Source of the DNA: an uncultured Eubacteriales bacterium
GTDB lineage: Bacteria > Bacillota > Clostridia > Christensenellales > Aristaeellaceae
Direction: 5' to 3'
Length of the DNA: 56,008 bases
Assembly (NCBI GenBank): GCA_902765305.1
Contig: CACWZI010000005.1
Location: 1-56,008, forward strand
The translations under genes were made by a program, and so were the position numbers. This document shows positions 33,630-42,557 of the stretch, piece after piece; the first letter of the stretch is position 1; the number at the start of each line of letters is the position of its first letter. Under the pieces are notes generated by a model. It searched no databases and was not told the DNA's origin. It saw only the letters and a list, made by a program, of their open reading frames with translations.

Positions 33630-33908
33630 ATGTCAGGACGCGGCGAAGATTCCCCGAGGATGTGGCTTCGCGGCGCGCTGGTGGTGGTCGCCATCGCGGC
33701 GCTGCTGGGGGCCTTCGGCCTGCAGGGCGGGCTGCAGCGGCCGCAGCTGAAGCCGGTCAACCTCGCCGGCATCGCGGTGATGGTCGTCGGCCTGCTGATC
33801 GCCTTGTTCGGCGGCAGGATCGCCCGGAACAGGCCGGAGGTCCAGCCCTTCGTCAGGCTTGGCGGCGTGCTGGTCTGCGGCGTCGGCGCGGCAATGGTAT
33901 TTGTATAA
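33630..33908 (+). CDS. Small three-helix membrane protein between T-box and valS
   Basis: A 92-residue protein with three hydrophobic helices (ALVVVAIAALLGAFGLQGG, NLAGIAVMVVGLLIALFGG and LGGVLVCGVGAAMVFV) and a polar N-terminus. I do not recognise a family. ATG 33630 has GGGAGG upstream; an ATG 15 nt earlier overlaps that site. It is the first gene behind the valine T-box terminator, so its expression should respond to tRNA-Val charging together with valS, 119 nt downstream. Confidence 0.65.
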   Translation: MSGRGEDSPRMWLRGALVVVAIAALLGAFGLQGGLQRPQLKPVNLAGIAVMVVGLLIALFGGRIARNRPEVQPFVRLGGVLVCGVGAAMVFV

Positions 33909-33917
33909 TTCGGAAAT

Positions 33918-33967
33918 GTAGCGGTGCCTGTCAGGCGCCTCATGGCGGCAGGTTGCCGCCGCTACAC
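33918..33967. other. Three-way-junction-like structured intergenic sequence
   Basis: Outer stem TGTAGCGG/CCGCTACA (33918-33925 and 33960-33967) encloses two hairpins: GGTGCCTG with AGGCGCC, and GGCGGCA with TGCCGCC. It lies between the small membrane protein and valS, without a T-run, so it is not a simple terminator. It may protect mRNA ends or be a processing site. Confidence 0.5.
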
Positions 33968-34027
33968 GGATTGACGTAGCGATGGTGTCTATACAGCTCA
34001 ATTCAGATATGAGGGGAGAATACGGAA

Positions 34028-36754
34028 ATGGAAAAACAGCAGGAATTCAACATGGAAAAGGTGTTCCAACCCAACCAGGTGGAGAGCCGGATCTATGACA
34101 TGTGGGAGCACTCCGGCGCATTCAAGCCCGTGGTGGACCCGGACAAAAAGCCCTTTGTGATCGTGATGCCGCCGCCAAACATCACCGGCCAGCTGCACAT
34201 CGGCCACGCGCTGGACGAGATGCCCCAGGACGTGCTGATCCGCTATCACCGCATGAAGGGCGACCCGACGCTGTGGGTGCCGGGCACCGACCACGCCGCC
34301 ATCGCCACCGAGGTGAAGGTAGTGGACGCCCTGCGCAAGGAGGGCCTGACCAAGAACCAGATCGGGCGTGAAAAGTTCCTCGAGCGCACCTGGGATTGGA
34401 AGAAGGAGTACGGCGGCAGGATCGTGCGGCAGTTGCGCAAGCTGGGCGTGTCCTGCGACTGGAGCCGCGAGCGCTTCACGATGGACGAGGGCCTGTCCCG
34501 CGCCGTGCGGGAGACCTTCGTGCGCCTGTACGAAAAGGGCTTGATCTATCAGGGCAGCCGCATGATCAACTGGTGCCCCTGCTGCCAGACCTCCCTGTCC
34601 GACGCCGAGGTGGAATACGAGGCCAAGGACGGCAACTTCTGGCACATTCTCTATCCGGTGAAGGAGACCGGCGAGCTGCTGGAGCTGGCCACCACGCGGC
34701 CGGAGACCATGCTGGGCGACACCGCCGTGGCCATCAACCCCGAGGATGAGCGCTACGCGCACCTGCACGGCTGCCACGTGGTGCTGCCGCTGGTGAACAA
34801 GGAGATCCCCATCGTCTGCGACGAGCACGCAGACATGGAAAAGGGCACCGGCGTGGTGAAGATCACCCCCGCCCACGACCCCAACGACTTCGAGGTGGGC
34901 AAGCGCCACAGCCTGCCGATGGTGCGGGTGTTTACCTACGACGGCTTCATGACCGGGGCGAAGGAGGCTGCCGAGAACGCCGAGCTGATCGCCAGCGGCC
35001 GCGCCTCCGTGGACGAGCCCACCGTGCTGGACTGCGGCAAGTACGCCGGCATGACCACGATGGACGCCCGCAAGGCCATCGTCGAGGACCTGAAGGCGCT
35101 GGACCTGCTCAAGAGCATCGAGCCCCTGAACCACGAGGTGGGCACCTGCTACCGCTGCCACACCGTGGTGGAGCCCATGGTCTCCAAGCAGTGGTTCGTG
35201 AAGATGAAGCCCCTGGCCGAGCCCGCCTGCCAGGTGGTGTACGACAAGAAGCTGCGCTTCATCCCGGAGCGCTTTGAGAAGACCTACCTGCACTGGATGG
35301 AGAACACCCGCGACTGGTGCATCAGCCGCCAGCTGTGGTGGGGCCACCGCATTCCCGCCTTCTACTGCGACGACTGCGGCGAGACCTTCGTCACCCGCGA
35401 GGACATCACCACCTGCCCGAAGTGCGGCAGGCCCGTCCATCAGGACGAGGACGTGCTGGACACCTGGTTCTCCTCGGCGCTGTGGCCCTTCTCCACGCTG
35501 GGCTGGCCCGAGCAGACCGAGGACTTCAAGTACTTCTATCCGAACACCGTGCTGTCCTGCGGCTACGACATCATATTCTTCTGGCTGGCCCGCATGGTGT
35601 TCTCCGGCATCGAGCATACCGGCGAATGCCCCTTCGAGGTGGCGCTGATGCACGGCCTGGTGCGCGACGCCCTGGGCAGGAAGATGTCCAAGTCCCTGGG
35701 CAACGGCATCGACCCCATCGAGGTCATCGACAAGTTCGGCGCGGACGCCCTGCGCTTCTCTCTGGTGATGGGCGTGGCTCCCGGCAGCGACATCCGCATG
35801 TCGGAGGAGAAGATCGAATCCTTCCGCAACTTCGCCAACAAGATCTGGAACGCCAGCCGATTCGTGCTGATGAACCTGCAGGGCTTCGAGCCGAAAGGCA
35901 TCGACGTAAATAAGCTGTCCCTGGTGGACAAGTGGATACTGACCCGCTACCAGGATACGGTGCGGGGCATCACCGAGAATCTGGAGAACTACGACCTGGG
36001 CCTGGCGGCCACCAAGCTGTACGACTTCGTCTGGAGCACCTTCTGCGACTGGTACATCGAAGCCGCCAAGCAGGGCCTGTACGCCGAGGAGGGCGATACC
36101 AAGGAGACCACCCAGGAGGTGCTGCTCTACGTGCTCACCGGCATGCTTAAGCTGCTGCACCCCTACATGCCCTTCATCACCGAGGAGGTGTACAGCTACC
36201 TGCCCAATGTCGAAGGCATGCTGATCAGCGCCAGCTGGCCCGAGGTGAAGCCGGAATACGACTTCACGGAGGAGGCCGCGCGCATGGAGGGCGTGATGGA
36301 GGTCATTCGCGCCGTGCGCAACCTGCGCGCCGAGATGAACGTGCAGCTCGGCCGCAGGGCCACGCTGATCCTCAAGCCCCACGACGGCTGGAGGGACGCG
36401 CTGGCGAGCGCAGAGGGCTACTTCAAGCGCCTGGCCAGCGCCAGCGGCATCGAGCTGATCGACGCCGGCGCGGCCAACCCGGAGAAGTCCGCCTCCGTGG
36501 TGACCGAGCCCTGCGAGCTGTTCATCCCCCTGGGCGAGCTGGTGGACGTGGAGAAGGAGCTGAAGCGCCTGGCGAAGGACCTGAAGGGCCTGGAGAGAGA
36601 GATCGTCCGGGCCACGAAGATGCTGGGCAACCCCGGCTTCGTCAGCAAGGCGCCCGCCCACCTGGTGGAAGCCGAGAAGGAGAAGCTGGAGACCAACAAG
36701 AAGCTGCTGGACAAGCTCAAAGCCCGCATCGCGGAGATGGAGAGCTTGAGGTAA
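34028..36754 (+). CDS. valS: Valyl-tRNA synthetase
   Basis: A 908-residue class I synthetase that charges tRNA-Val. The HIGH motif is PPPNITGQLHIGHALDEM, the KMSKS motif is LGRKMSKSLGNGIDPIE, and a CP1 editing domain lies between them (TTRPETMLGDTAVAI, then TPAHDPNDFEVG). An anticodon-binding domain and a C-terminal coiled coil (LVDVEKELKRLAKDLKGLEREI) complete the normal bacterial layout. ATG 34028 is preceded by GGGGAG. It is controlled by the valine T-box at 33361-33606 and ends in a terminator and palindrome. Confidence 0.97.
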   Translation: MEKQQEFNMEKVFQPNQVESRIYDMWEHSGAFKPVVDPDKKPFVIVMPPPNITGQLHIGHALDEMPQDVLIRYHRMKGDPTLWVPGTDHAAIATEVKVVDALRKEGLTKNQIGREKFLERTWDWKKEYGGRIVRQLRKLGVSCDWSRERFTMDEGLSRAVRETFVRLYEKGLIYQGSRMINWCPCCQTSLSDAEVEYEAKDGNFWHILYPVKETGELLELATTRPETMLGDTAVAINPEDERYAHLHGCHVVLPLVNKEIPIVCDEHADMEKGTGVVKITPAHDPNDFEVGKRHSLPMVRVFTYDGFMTGAKEAAENAELIASGRASVDEPTVLDCGKYAGMTTMDARKAIVEDLKALDLLKSIEPLNHEVGTCYRCHTVVEPMVSKQWFVKMKPLAEPACQVVYDKKLRFIPERFEKTYLHWMENTRDWCISRQLWWGHRIPAFYCDDCGETFVTREDITTCPKCGRPVHQDEDVLDTWFSSALWPFSTLGWPEQTEDFKYFYPNTVLSCGYDIIFFWLARMVFSGIEHTGECPFEVALMHGLVRDALGRKMSKSLGNGIDPIEVIDKFGADALRFSLVMGVAPGSDIRMSEEKIESFRNFANKIWNASRFVLMNLQGFEPKGIDVNKLSLVDKWILTRYQDTVRGITENLENYDLGLAATKLYDFVWSTFCDWYIEAAKQGLYAEEGDTKETTQEVLLYVLTGMLKLLHPYMPFITEEVYSYLPNVEGMLISASWPEVKPEYDFTEEAARMEGVMEVIRAVRNLRAEMNVQLGRRATLILKPHDGWRDALASAEGYFKRLASASGIELIDAGAANPEKSASVVTEPCELFIPLGELVDVEKELKRLAKDLKGLEREIVRATKMLGNPGFVSKAPAHLVEAEKEKLETNKKLLDKLKARIAEMESLR

Positions 36755-36769
36755 GCGACACAATTGAGG

Positions 36770-36801
36770 CACCCCGCCGGTCGATGAGGATTGGCGGGGT
36801 G
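36770..36801 (+). terminator. valS terminator
   Basis: CACCCCGCC (36770-36778) pairs with GGCGGGGTG (36793-36801) around a 14-nt loop, followed by GTTGTTTGT. Confidence 0.75.
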
Positions 36802-36826
36802 GTTGTTTGTGGGTGGAATGTAGTGG

Positions 36827-36865
36827 TAAATACTGATTTGTCGCAGCGCGACAAATCAGTATTTA
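36827..36865. repeat. Dispersed palindrome, copy 3 (18-bp perfect arms)
   Basis: TAAATACTGATTTGTCGC at 36827-36844, loop agc, exact reverse complement at 36848-36865. It is the longest copy, and lies between valS and the convergent aspartate kinase gene. Confidence 0.9.
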
Positions 36866-36874
36866 TCGAATAAA

Positions 36875-37948
36875 TCACTTGTGCAAACGCGCTTCAATCA
36901 ATTCCCTGTGCAGATGGCACAGCGCTTCTTTGTACTGCTTTTGATCAAAATAGATTACGGTCTGATCTTTGCCGGCAATGCTGCCCAGCGGCGCAAGCGT
37001 TGCAGCCGCGTCGAGGACCTGATCACCGGGTAAGCCGAACACCGTGACCTTCGCCGCAGGGCGTCCGTCGGGCAGGTAGGCGTCCGGCTGGCCTGCGACG
37101 CAGGGGATCATGCGCTCGCAGCGCTCGTCGATCAGCGTGCCGAAGCTGTCCGGGTGAGCGGTATCCCGCAGTCGGGTGGGAATGCCCGCCATGGCCACCG
37201 GGTCGAGACAGGCGGGGTGGAGTACCTGCGCCCCGGCCCGGGCCAGCGCCCGCATCTGGCGGTAGCCGATGTGGGGGATGAGCCTGGCGTTTGGTACGAT
37301 GGCGGGGTCGGCGGTCATCAGGCCGGGCACGTCGCTCCAGTTTTCATACAGGTCCGCGTCCAGACCCGCGGCGATCAGGGCTCCGCTGATGTCCGAGCCG
37401 TTTCGTGGCAGTATGCGGATGCGGCCCACAGGGTCGGCACCGTAAAAGCCCGGTACGATCACGGGACCTTCGATATCCTTCAGACGCCGGATGTTTCGAT
37501 GCGTGGCATCCTCACCCAGCGCGCCGTCGCTTCCAAAGGCGATGAGATCGGCGGCGTCCACCATGGGCAGCCCGGTGTAACGGGCGAACACCAGCGCGCA
37601 CAGGTATTCGCCGCGGCTGAGCGTGTGGGGCAATGAAACGGATAACGCCCGGTCGATCGTCCGGTGCGCCAGTTGCGTCATGTCGGGGATATCCAGCCCG
37701 CGGCAGATGTCGTCAAAGCGACGGACCACCGCCGAGACCGCGCTTTCGCAGGCGGCAGGGCATTTGCGCAGATCCCAGCAGCGCTCCAGCATCGCCGTCA
37801 CCTTCTCAGGGTGGTCCCCGTCGATCCCCGGCGCAGACAGCACCACGCAACGCCGGGCGGCAGAGGCGCGCACGAGGCGCTCGATGCGCTTCAGGTGACT
37901 TGCGCTGGCGGTGGAGCTGCCGCCAAATTTGGAAACAATGATTCCCAT
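36875..37948 (-). CDS. Aspartate kinase, short form
   Basis: A 357-residue amino-acid kinase. It opens GIIVSKFGGSSTASASHLKR (the KFGGSS ATP-binding motif), continues with VVLSAPG and SRGEYLCALVFARYTG, then the aspartate-binding GFYGADPVGRIRILPRNGSD in place of the usual GF.G....G..TLGRGGSD. A short C-terminal ACT-like region ends it. It phosphorylates aspartate as the first step to Lys, Met and Thr. It is shorter than the usual 400-450 residues, so only part of the twin ACT regulatory unit is present. GGAGG lies 8 nt before ATG 37948. A terminator-like hairpin sits in its leader. Confidence 0.82.
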   Translation of the reverse strand: MGIIVSKFGGSSTASASHLKRIERLVRASAARRCVVLSAPGIDGDHPEKVTAMLERCWDLRKCPAACESAVSAVVRRFDDICRGLDIPDMTQLAHRTIDRALSVSLPHTLSRGEYLCALVFARYTGLPMVDAADLIAFGSDGALGEDATHRNIRRLKDIEGPVIVPGFYGADPVGRIRILPRNGSDISGALIAAGLDADLYENWSDVPGLMTADPAIVPNARLIPHIGYRQMRALARAGAQVLHPACLDPVAMAGIPTRLRDTAHPDSFGTLIDERCERMIPCVAGQPDAYLPDGRPAAKVTVFGLPGDQVLDAAATLAPLGSIAGKDQTVIYFDQKQYKEALCHLHRELIEARLHK

Positions 37949-37968
37949 GCGATAACCTCCGAGTGTCA

Positions 37969-38031
37969 AATCAAAAAAGAAAGCGAAAGCGCCGTGCCTG
38001 TTTCCGATGGTCGATATCAGGCGCTTTCGCT
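37969..38031 (-). terminator. Attenuator-like terminator in the aspartate kinase leader
   Basis: On the minus strand, AGCGAAAGCGCC (38031-38020) pairs perfectly with GGCGCTTTCGCT (37993-37982), followed by TTTCTTTTTTG. It ends about 20 nt before the start codon, so read-through must be regulated or partial. Confidence 0.65.
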
Positions 38032-38249
38032 GTATACTATGCAGGCCGAGGGCGCAGGTGCGTCGCATGAAAAACAAAAAATGGCTGTATATTAAAAATA
38101 CATGAAATAAAGGGTTTTTTCGTACAGATGTTGTATATATTAATATCGGTAGCACAGGCAGGAAAACCGGATTTGCTGGCGAATTAATATTTACTGTCAT
38201 CTTCAAAAGCGCTTGGCCAATATTGTATCATCATCCTGAGGGGCGTGTT
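38032..38249. other. AT-rich intergenic region between divergent aspartate kinase and dnaG
   Basis: About 220 nt of AT-rich sequence that must hold the promoters of both flanking transcripts. I do not see a clear -35/-10 pair for either. No lysine riboswitch core is recognisable. Confidence 0.45.
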
Positions 38250-39980
38250 ATGAGCGGAAGGTTGTCGGATGCCTGGCTGGAGGAACTGAGGTCCCGCGTC
38301 AGCCTGGAGGAAGTGGTTTCCGAGTACGTCCCCCTCAAGCAAAAGGGCCGCAGGTTTTGGGGATGCTGTCCGTTCCACAACGAAAAGACGCCGTCGTTCA
38401 GCGTGGACAGCGAAGCACAGCTGTACTACTGCTTCGGCTGCCACAAGGGCGGCACGGTGATCAATTTCGTCATGGATTTGGAGCGGATGGATTTCATGGA
38501 TGCGGTGCGCCTGTTGGCGGACCGTGCCCACATGGAGCTTCCCGAGCGAAGCTCACAGCCCGGCGAGGCCCCCGCAAACCGCGACGAGCGCGAGCGCATG
38601 TACGAGGCCAACCGGGTGGCAGCCCGATATTACCACGACCTGCTTTGGACGGAGGAGGGCGCTGCGGCGCTGAACTACCTCTACGGCCGTGGATTAAACG
38701 ATTCGGACATCCGCCGCTTCGGCCTGGGAGCCTCTCCCAAGGGCTGGGACGGCCTTTTAAGTCATCTGGAAGCCCAGGGCTTCGAGTCGGCGCTGCTGGA
38801 AAAGGCGGGGCTTGTGGTGCGCCGGGAGAACCGCTGCTTTGACATGTTCAGGGGGCGGGTGATGTTTCCCATCATCAACGCCCAGGGCCGCGTGCTGGGG
38901 TTTGGCGGGCGTGCCATGGGCGACGCCCAGCCCAAATACCTGAATACGGCGGAGACGCCGATCTTCAACAAGCGCCTTGGGCTCTACGGGCTGAACTTCG
39001 TGAAGAAGGAGCGCTCGGTGGGTCATCTGGTATTGGTGGAAGGGTACATGGATACCGTCTCCCTCCGCAAATACGGCGTGCAGGGCGTGGTGGCCACACT
39101 GGGCACGGCGCTGACCGAGGAGCAGGCGCGACTGATGAAGCGTTACGCGCCCGAGGTGTGGATCAGCTACGACGGTGACGCCGCCGGCCAGAAGGCCGCG
39201 CTGCGCGCCCTGGATATTCTGGACCATCAGGAAATACCCGCGCGGGTGATCGACTATCCCGCCGGCATGGACCCGGACGATTTTATCAAGGCCAATGGGC
39301 TCAGCGGCTTCGAGGCGCTGCCCCGGCACGATTCGACGAGCTATCGCATGATCCGGGCAAGGGATGGCCTGAACCTTGCCGAGCAGGAGGGCATGACGCA
39401 GTATGCGCTGCGCTGCTGCGCGATCCTGAAAAATGTAAAGAGCCCCATCGACATGGAAAACCACCTGCGCAGGCTGGTGAACGAGACCGGGTATGACCGG
39501 GAGATACTGCTGCGCCAGATCGGCGCGACCGCCCAGGCGCCGGCCCAACAGCCGGCACGGCGGCGTCCAACTGCCGAGCGCGTGGCTTCGGGCGTCGAGA
39601 GGGCGGAACAGGAGCTGATTTCGATGCTCGCCGCAGGCCTGATTCCCGGGAAATTGCTGAAACCCGGGGATTTTACCGACGAGACCCACCGCGCTCTGGT
39701 GGAATGGCTGCTCGAGGGCAAGCCTGCCGGCACTTATGTGGAGTCCATTGGAGAAGAGGCTGCGCGGCAGAAAATCATGCAGGCCATCAATTATACCCCC
39801 CTTCCCGAGGAGCGTGAAAAAGCCCTGGAGGAGGCGGAGGAGTGCCTGCGCACGATACAGAAAGACAGGGACAGCCAGCGTTCAGAGCAGATCAAACAGC
39901 AGATCAACTCGGCATCTGAGGAACAGAAGGTCGAGATGCTCCGTCGAATAATGGCGTCCATGAAGGATAACGAGGATTGA
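38250..39980 (+). CDS. dnaG: DNA primase
   Basis: A 576-residue primase that makes RNA primers at the replication fork. The N-terminal CHC2 zinc finger is intact ([14 protein letters not shown], then [10 protein letters not shown]). The TOPRIM core shows [34 protein letters not shown] and [17 protein letters not shown]. The C-terminal helicase-binding region is short and charged. ATG 38250 has GAGGGG upstream. It is the first gene of the dnaG-sigA-trmK-nif3-zinc-ribbon run, the Gram-positive form of the macromolecular synthesis operon. Confidence 0.95.
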   Translation: MSGRLSDAWLEELRSRVSLEEVVSEYVPLKQKGRRFWGCCPFHNEKTPSFSVDSEAQLYYCFGCHKGGTVINFVMDLERMDFMDAVRLLADRAHMELPERSSQPGEAPANRDERERMYEANRVAARYYHDLLWTEEGAAALNYLYGRGLNDSDIRRFGLGASPKGWDGLLSHLEAQGFESALLEKAGLVVRRENRCFDMFRGRVMFPIINAQGRVLGFGGRAMGDAQPKYLNTAETPIFNKRLGLYGLNFVKKERSVGHLVLVEGYMDTVSLRKYGVQGVVATLGTALTEEQARLMKRYAPEVWISYDGDAAGQKAALRALDILDHQEIPARVIDYPAGMDPDDFIKANGLSGFEALPRHDSTSYRMIRARDGLNLAEQEGMTQYALRCCAILKNVKSPIDMENHLRRLVNETGYDREILLRQIGATAQAPAQQPARRRPTAERVASGVERAEQELISMLAAGLIPGKLLKPGDFTDETHRALVEWLLEGKPAGTYVESIGEEAARQKIMQAINYTPLPEEREKALEEAEECLRTIQKDRDSQRSEQIKQQINSASEEQKVEMLRRIMASMKDNED

Positions 39981-40003
39981 CCGGTCGAAAGGAGTGGCCC
40001 GGA

Positions 40004-41098
40004 TTGAGTAAGACGACTGAAAATCAGGAAGTAATGGCTACGCGGGTGCGTGAGCTGATTGAGACCGGAAAGTCGAAGGGTGTACTGACCTATAAGGAAA
40101 TCGTCGAGCTGCTGGGGGACGTGGAGCTCAGCCCCGAGCAGTTTGATCGCATACTGGACACGCTGTCCGGCCTGAACATAGAGGTTATCAAGGAAGACGC
40201 CATCCCCGAGGCCGAGCTGATCGCCGAGACCGAGGAGGAGGAGATCGATATCTCCGTGCCCGAGGGCATATCCATCGACGATCCGGTGCGCATGTACCTG
40301 AAGGAGATCGGCAAGGTGCCGCTGTTGACGGCGGACGAGGAGATCGAGCTGGCCAAGCGCATGGAGGAAGGCGACGAGGAAGCCAAGCATCGCCTTTGTG
40401 AATCCAACCTGCGCCTTGTGGTTTCCATCGCCAAGCGCTATGTGGGCCGCGGCATGCTGTTCCTGGATCTGATCCAGGAGGGTAACCTGGGCCTGATCAA
40501 GGCAGTGGAGAAGTTTGACTATCGAAAGGGCTACAAGTTCTCCACCTACGCCACCTGGTGGATCCGCCAGGCCATCACACGCGCCATCGCGGACCAGGCC
40601 CGCACGATCCGCATCCCGGTGCACATGGTCGAGACCATCAACAAGCTGATCCGCGTATCGCGCCAGCTGCTTCAGGAGTACGGCCGCGAGCCGCTGCCCG
40701 AGGAGATCGCCGCCGAGATGGGCATTCCCGAGGACAAGGTGCGGGAGATCATCAAGATCGCCCAGGAGCCCGTGTCGCTGGAGACCCCCATCGGCGAGGA
40801 GGAGGACAGCCACCTGGGCGACTTCATCCCCGACGACGACGCCCCCGCTCCGGCGGAGGCCGCCGCTTTCACGATGCTCAAGGAGCAGCTGATGAGCGTG
40901 CTGTCCACCCTGACCCCCAGGGAGGAGATGGTGCTGAAGCTGCGCTTTGGCCTGGAGGACGGAAGGGCCCGCACGCTTGAAGAGGTGGGCAAGGAATTCA
41001 AGGTCACCCGCGAGCGCATTCGCCAGATCGAAGCGAAGGCCCTGCGCAAGCTGCGCCATCCCAGCCGCTCCCGGAAGCTGAAGGATTCCATCGACTGA
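40004..41098 (+). CDS. sigA: RNA polymerase housekeeping sigma factor
   Basis: A 364-residue sigma-70. It has region 1.1-like N-terminus ([23 protein letters not shown]), region 1.2 ([29 protein letters not shown]), region 2 ([27 protein letters not shown] and [25 protein letters not shown], which binds the -10 box), region 3, and region 4 ([30 protein letters not shown], which binds the -35 box). TTG 40004 is the best start, with AAAGGAG about 10 nt upstream; the TTG overlapping the dnaG stop at 39977 has none. The stop overlaps the trmK start by one base. Confidence 0.95.
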   Translation: MSKTTENQEVMATRVRELIETGKSKGVLTYKEIVELLGDVELSPEQFDRILDTLSGLNIEVIKEDAIPEAELIAETEEEEIDISVPEGISIDDPVRMYLKEIGKVPLLTADEEIELAKRMEEGDEEAKHRLCESNLRLVVSIAKRYVGRGMLFLDLIQEGNLGLIKAVEKFDYRKGYKFSTYATWWIRQAITRAIADQARTIRIPVHMVETINKLIRVSRQLLQEYGREPLPEEIAAEMGIPEDKVREIIKIAQEPVSLETPIGEEEDSHLGDFIPDDDAPAPAEAAAFTMLKEQLMSVLSTLTPREEMVLKLRFGLEDGRARTLEEVGKEFKVTRERIRQIEAKALRKLRHPSRSRKLKDSID

Positions 41099-41793
41099 TG
41101 GGCCGCAGAGGAGAAATTGCACTCGATCCGCGCCTGTCGATGATCGCCCGAATGGTCGGCTCCTGCGCATGCTGCGCCGACATCGGCTGCGACCACGGCA
41201 GGCTCGGCGCGTTTTTGCTCCAAACGGGGCAGTGCAAAGCCCTGCAGATGACGGATATCTCCGGGCCCTCCCTCGATAAGGCGCGGGCGCTGATGGACAA
41301 TCTGGATATGGCAGACCGGGTTCGGTTTTCCGTAGGGGACGGCCTGCTGGCGCTGGAGGGCACGCCCGACGTCATCGTCATTGCGGGCATGGGCGGGGCC
41401 ACCATCGCGCAGATTCTGGAAAATGGACGGGAAAAGCTGGGCAGGGTCCGGCTGGTGCTCCAGCCCAACGTGGCCGCACCCCAGCTTCGCCGGACGCTGT
41501 GCGCTCTGGATTACGCCGTGACCGACGAGCAGGTGGTGCAGGACGGGCGCCGATGCTACGTCGTCATACAGGCAGAGCCTGGGAAAGCAGACTACAGTCC
41601 AAAACAGCTGACCGTCGGGCCGGTGCTGCTGGAGCGCATGCCCCGAGCCCTCGAGCCCTACGCCGCGTTTCGGCTGAGGGTGGCAAGGAAGGCCCTGGCC
41701 GGTGCGCTGGCTTCAGAGGATGATTCGCAGCAGGCGCCATTGGAGCGGGAGATCGCGATTTGGGAGGAGGTCTGGACATGTCTGCAACGGTAG
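41098..41793 (+). CDS. trmK: tRNA (adenine(22)-N(1))-methyltransferase
   Basis: A 231-residue SAM-dependent methyltransferase. LDPRLSMIARMV opens the protein, ADIGCDHGRLGAFLLQTGQC is the SAM-binding motif I, and VIVIAGMGGATIAQIL with LVLQPNVAAPQLRR completes the TrmK signature. It methylates A22 of tRNAs, notably tRNA-Ser. The start ATG shares its A with the sigA stop (TGATG), so translation is coupled. Its 3' end overlaps nif3 by 16 nt, as in Bacillus, where the two genes are also adjacent. Confidence 0.92.
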   Translation: MGRRGEIALDPRLSMIARMVGSCACCADIGCDHGRLGAFLLQTGQCKALQMTDISGPSLDKARALMDNLDMADRVRFSVGDGLLALEGTPDVIVIAGMGGATIAQILENGREKLGRVRLVLQPNVAAPQLRRTLCALDYAVTDEQVVQDGRRCYVVIQAEPGKADYSPKQLTVGPVLLERMPRALEPYAAFRLRVARKALAGALASEDDSQQAPLEREIAIWEEVWTCLQR

Positions 41794-42539
41794 CGCAGGT
41801 GCTGGCGCTGGTGAACGGCATTGCGCCCTTTGAGCTGGCAGAGGAATGGGATAATGTGGGCCTGCTGGCCGGGAAACCAGAGAGACTGGTGGAGCGGGTG
41901 CTGTGCGCCCTGGATCTGCGGCTGGATGTGGTCGAAGAGGCGCGGCGCAGGGGCTGCCAGCTGATCGTGACCCACCATCCCATATTGTTCCGGGGCCGCA
42001 AGAACCTGAGGGAGACCGACGCCGAGGGGCGTCTGCTATGCGCGCTGGTGCGCGCGGAAATCGCCATGATCGCCGCCCACACCAATTTTGACAACGCCTC
42101 GCCCGGGGTAAATGACGCCCTGGCGTCGGCCTTGGGGCTTGGAAACGTGACCGCGCTTGAAAACGGCATGCGCCTGGGAGAGATCAAAGAGACCGACTTC
42201 GGTATGTTTTGTAAAAAAGCTGAAGCCGCGCTGCGCGGACCTGTGCGCTGCTACGGCGACGCGGAAAGGAAAATACGGCGCGTCGCGGTGCTGGGTGGCG
42301 CGGGCGAGGATTATGCGTCCCAGGCGATCGAAGCCGGCGCAGACGCCTACCTGACCGGGGAGATGGCCTATCACAAGGGACTGGACGCGGCGGACAACGG
42401 GCTCTGCGTCGTCGAGGCGGGGCATGCCGCAACAGAATATCCCGCAATTTCATTACTTTGCAGAGGTTTACAAAACGCCGCCGATGCGGTACAATATGGT
42501 ATATGTGTCCTACAGAGCGAATCCGAAGTGTTTTTCTGA
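41778..42539 (+). CDS. Nif3-like dinuclear metal center protein
   Basis: A 253-residue member of the Nif3/YqfO family. Metal-binding motifs are visible: VTHHPILFRG (His pair), AAHTNFDNASPGVNDALA (His and Asp), and the late histidine and glutamate in EAGHAATEYPAISLL. The form here is the short one without the inserted PII-like domain of the Bacillus protein. Members are proposed GTP cyclohydrolase-type or regulatory proteins; the function is not established. Start 41778 has GGAGG upstream, inside the trmK gene. Confidence 0.88.
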   Translation: MSATVAQVLALVNGIAPFELAEEWDNVGLLAGKPERLVERVLCALDLRLDVVEEARRRGCQLIVTHHPILFRGRKNLRETDAEGRLLCALVRAEIAMIAAHTNFDNASPGVNDALASALGLGNVTALENGMRLGEIKETDFGMFCKKAEAALRGPVRCYGDAERKIRRVAVLGGAGEDYASQAIEAGADAYLTGEMAYHKGLDAADNGLCVVEAGHAATEYPAISLLCRGLQNAADAVQYGICVLQSESEVFF

Positions 42540-42557
42540 TAAATGGAGGGAATTGGT

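Noticed and set aside
33998-36772. A 924-codon open frame on the minus strand opposite valS
   Set aside because: It is a shadow of valS caused by high GC and lack of stop codons; composition (His, Gln, Gly rich) is unnatural and valS is certain.
37949-38249. Lysine riboswitch in front of aspartate kinase
   Set aside because: I could not find the conserved lysine aptamer core; only a terminator-like stem is visible.
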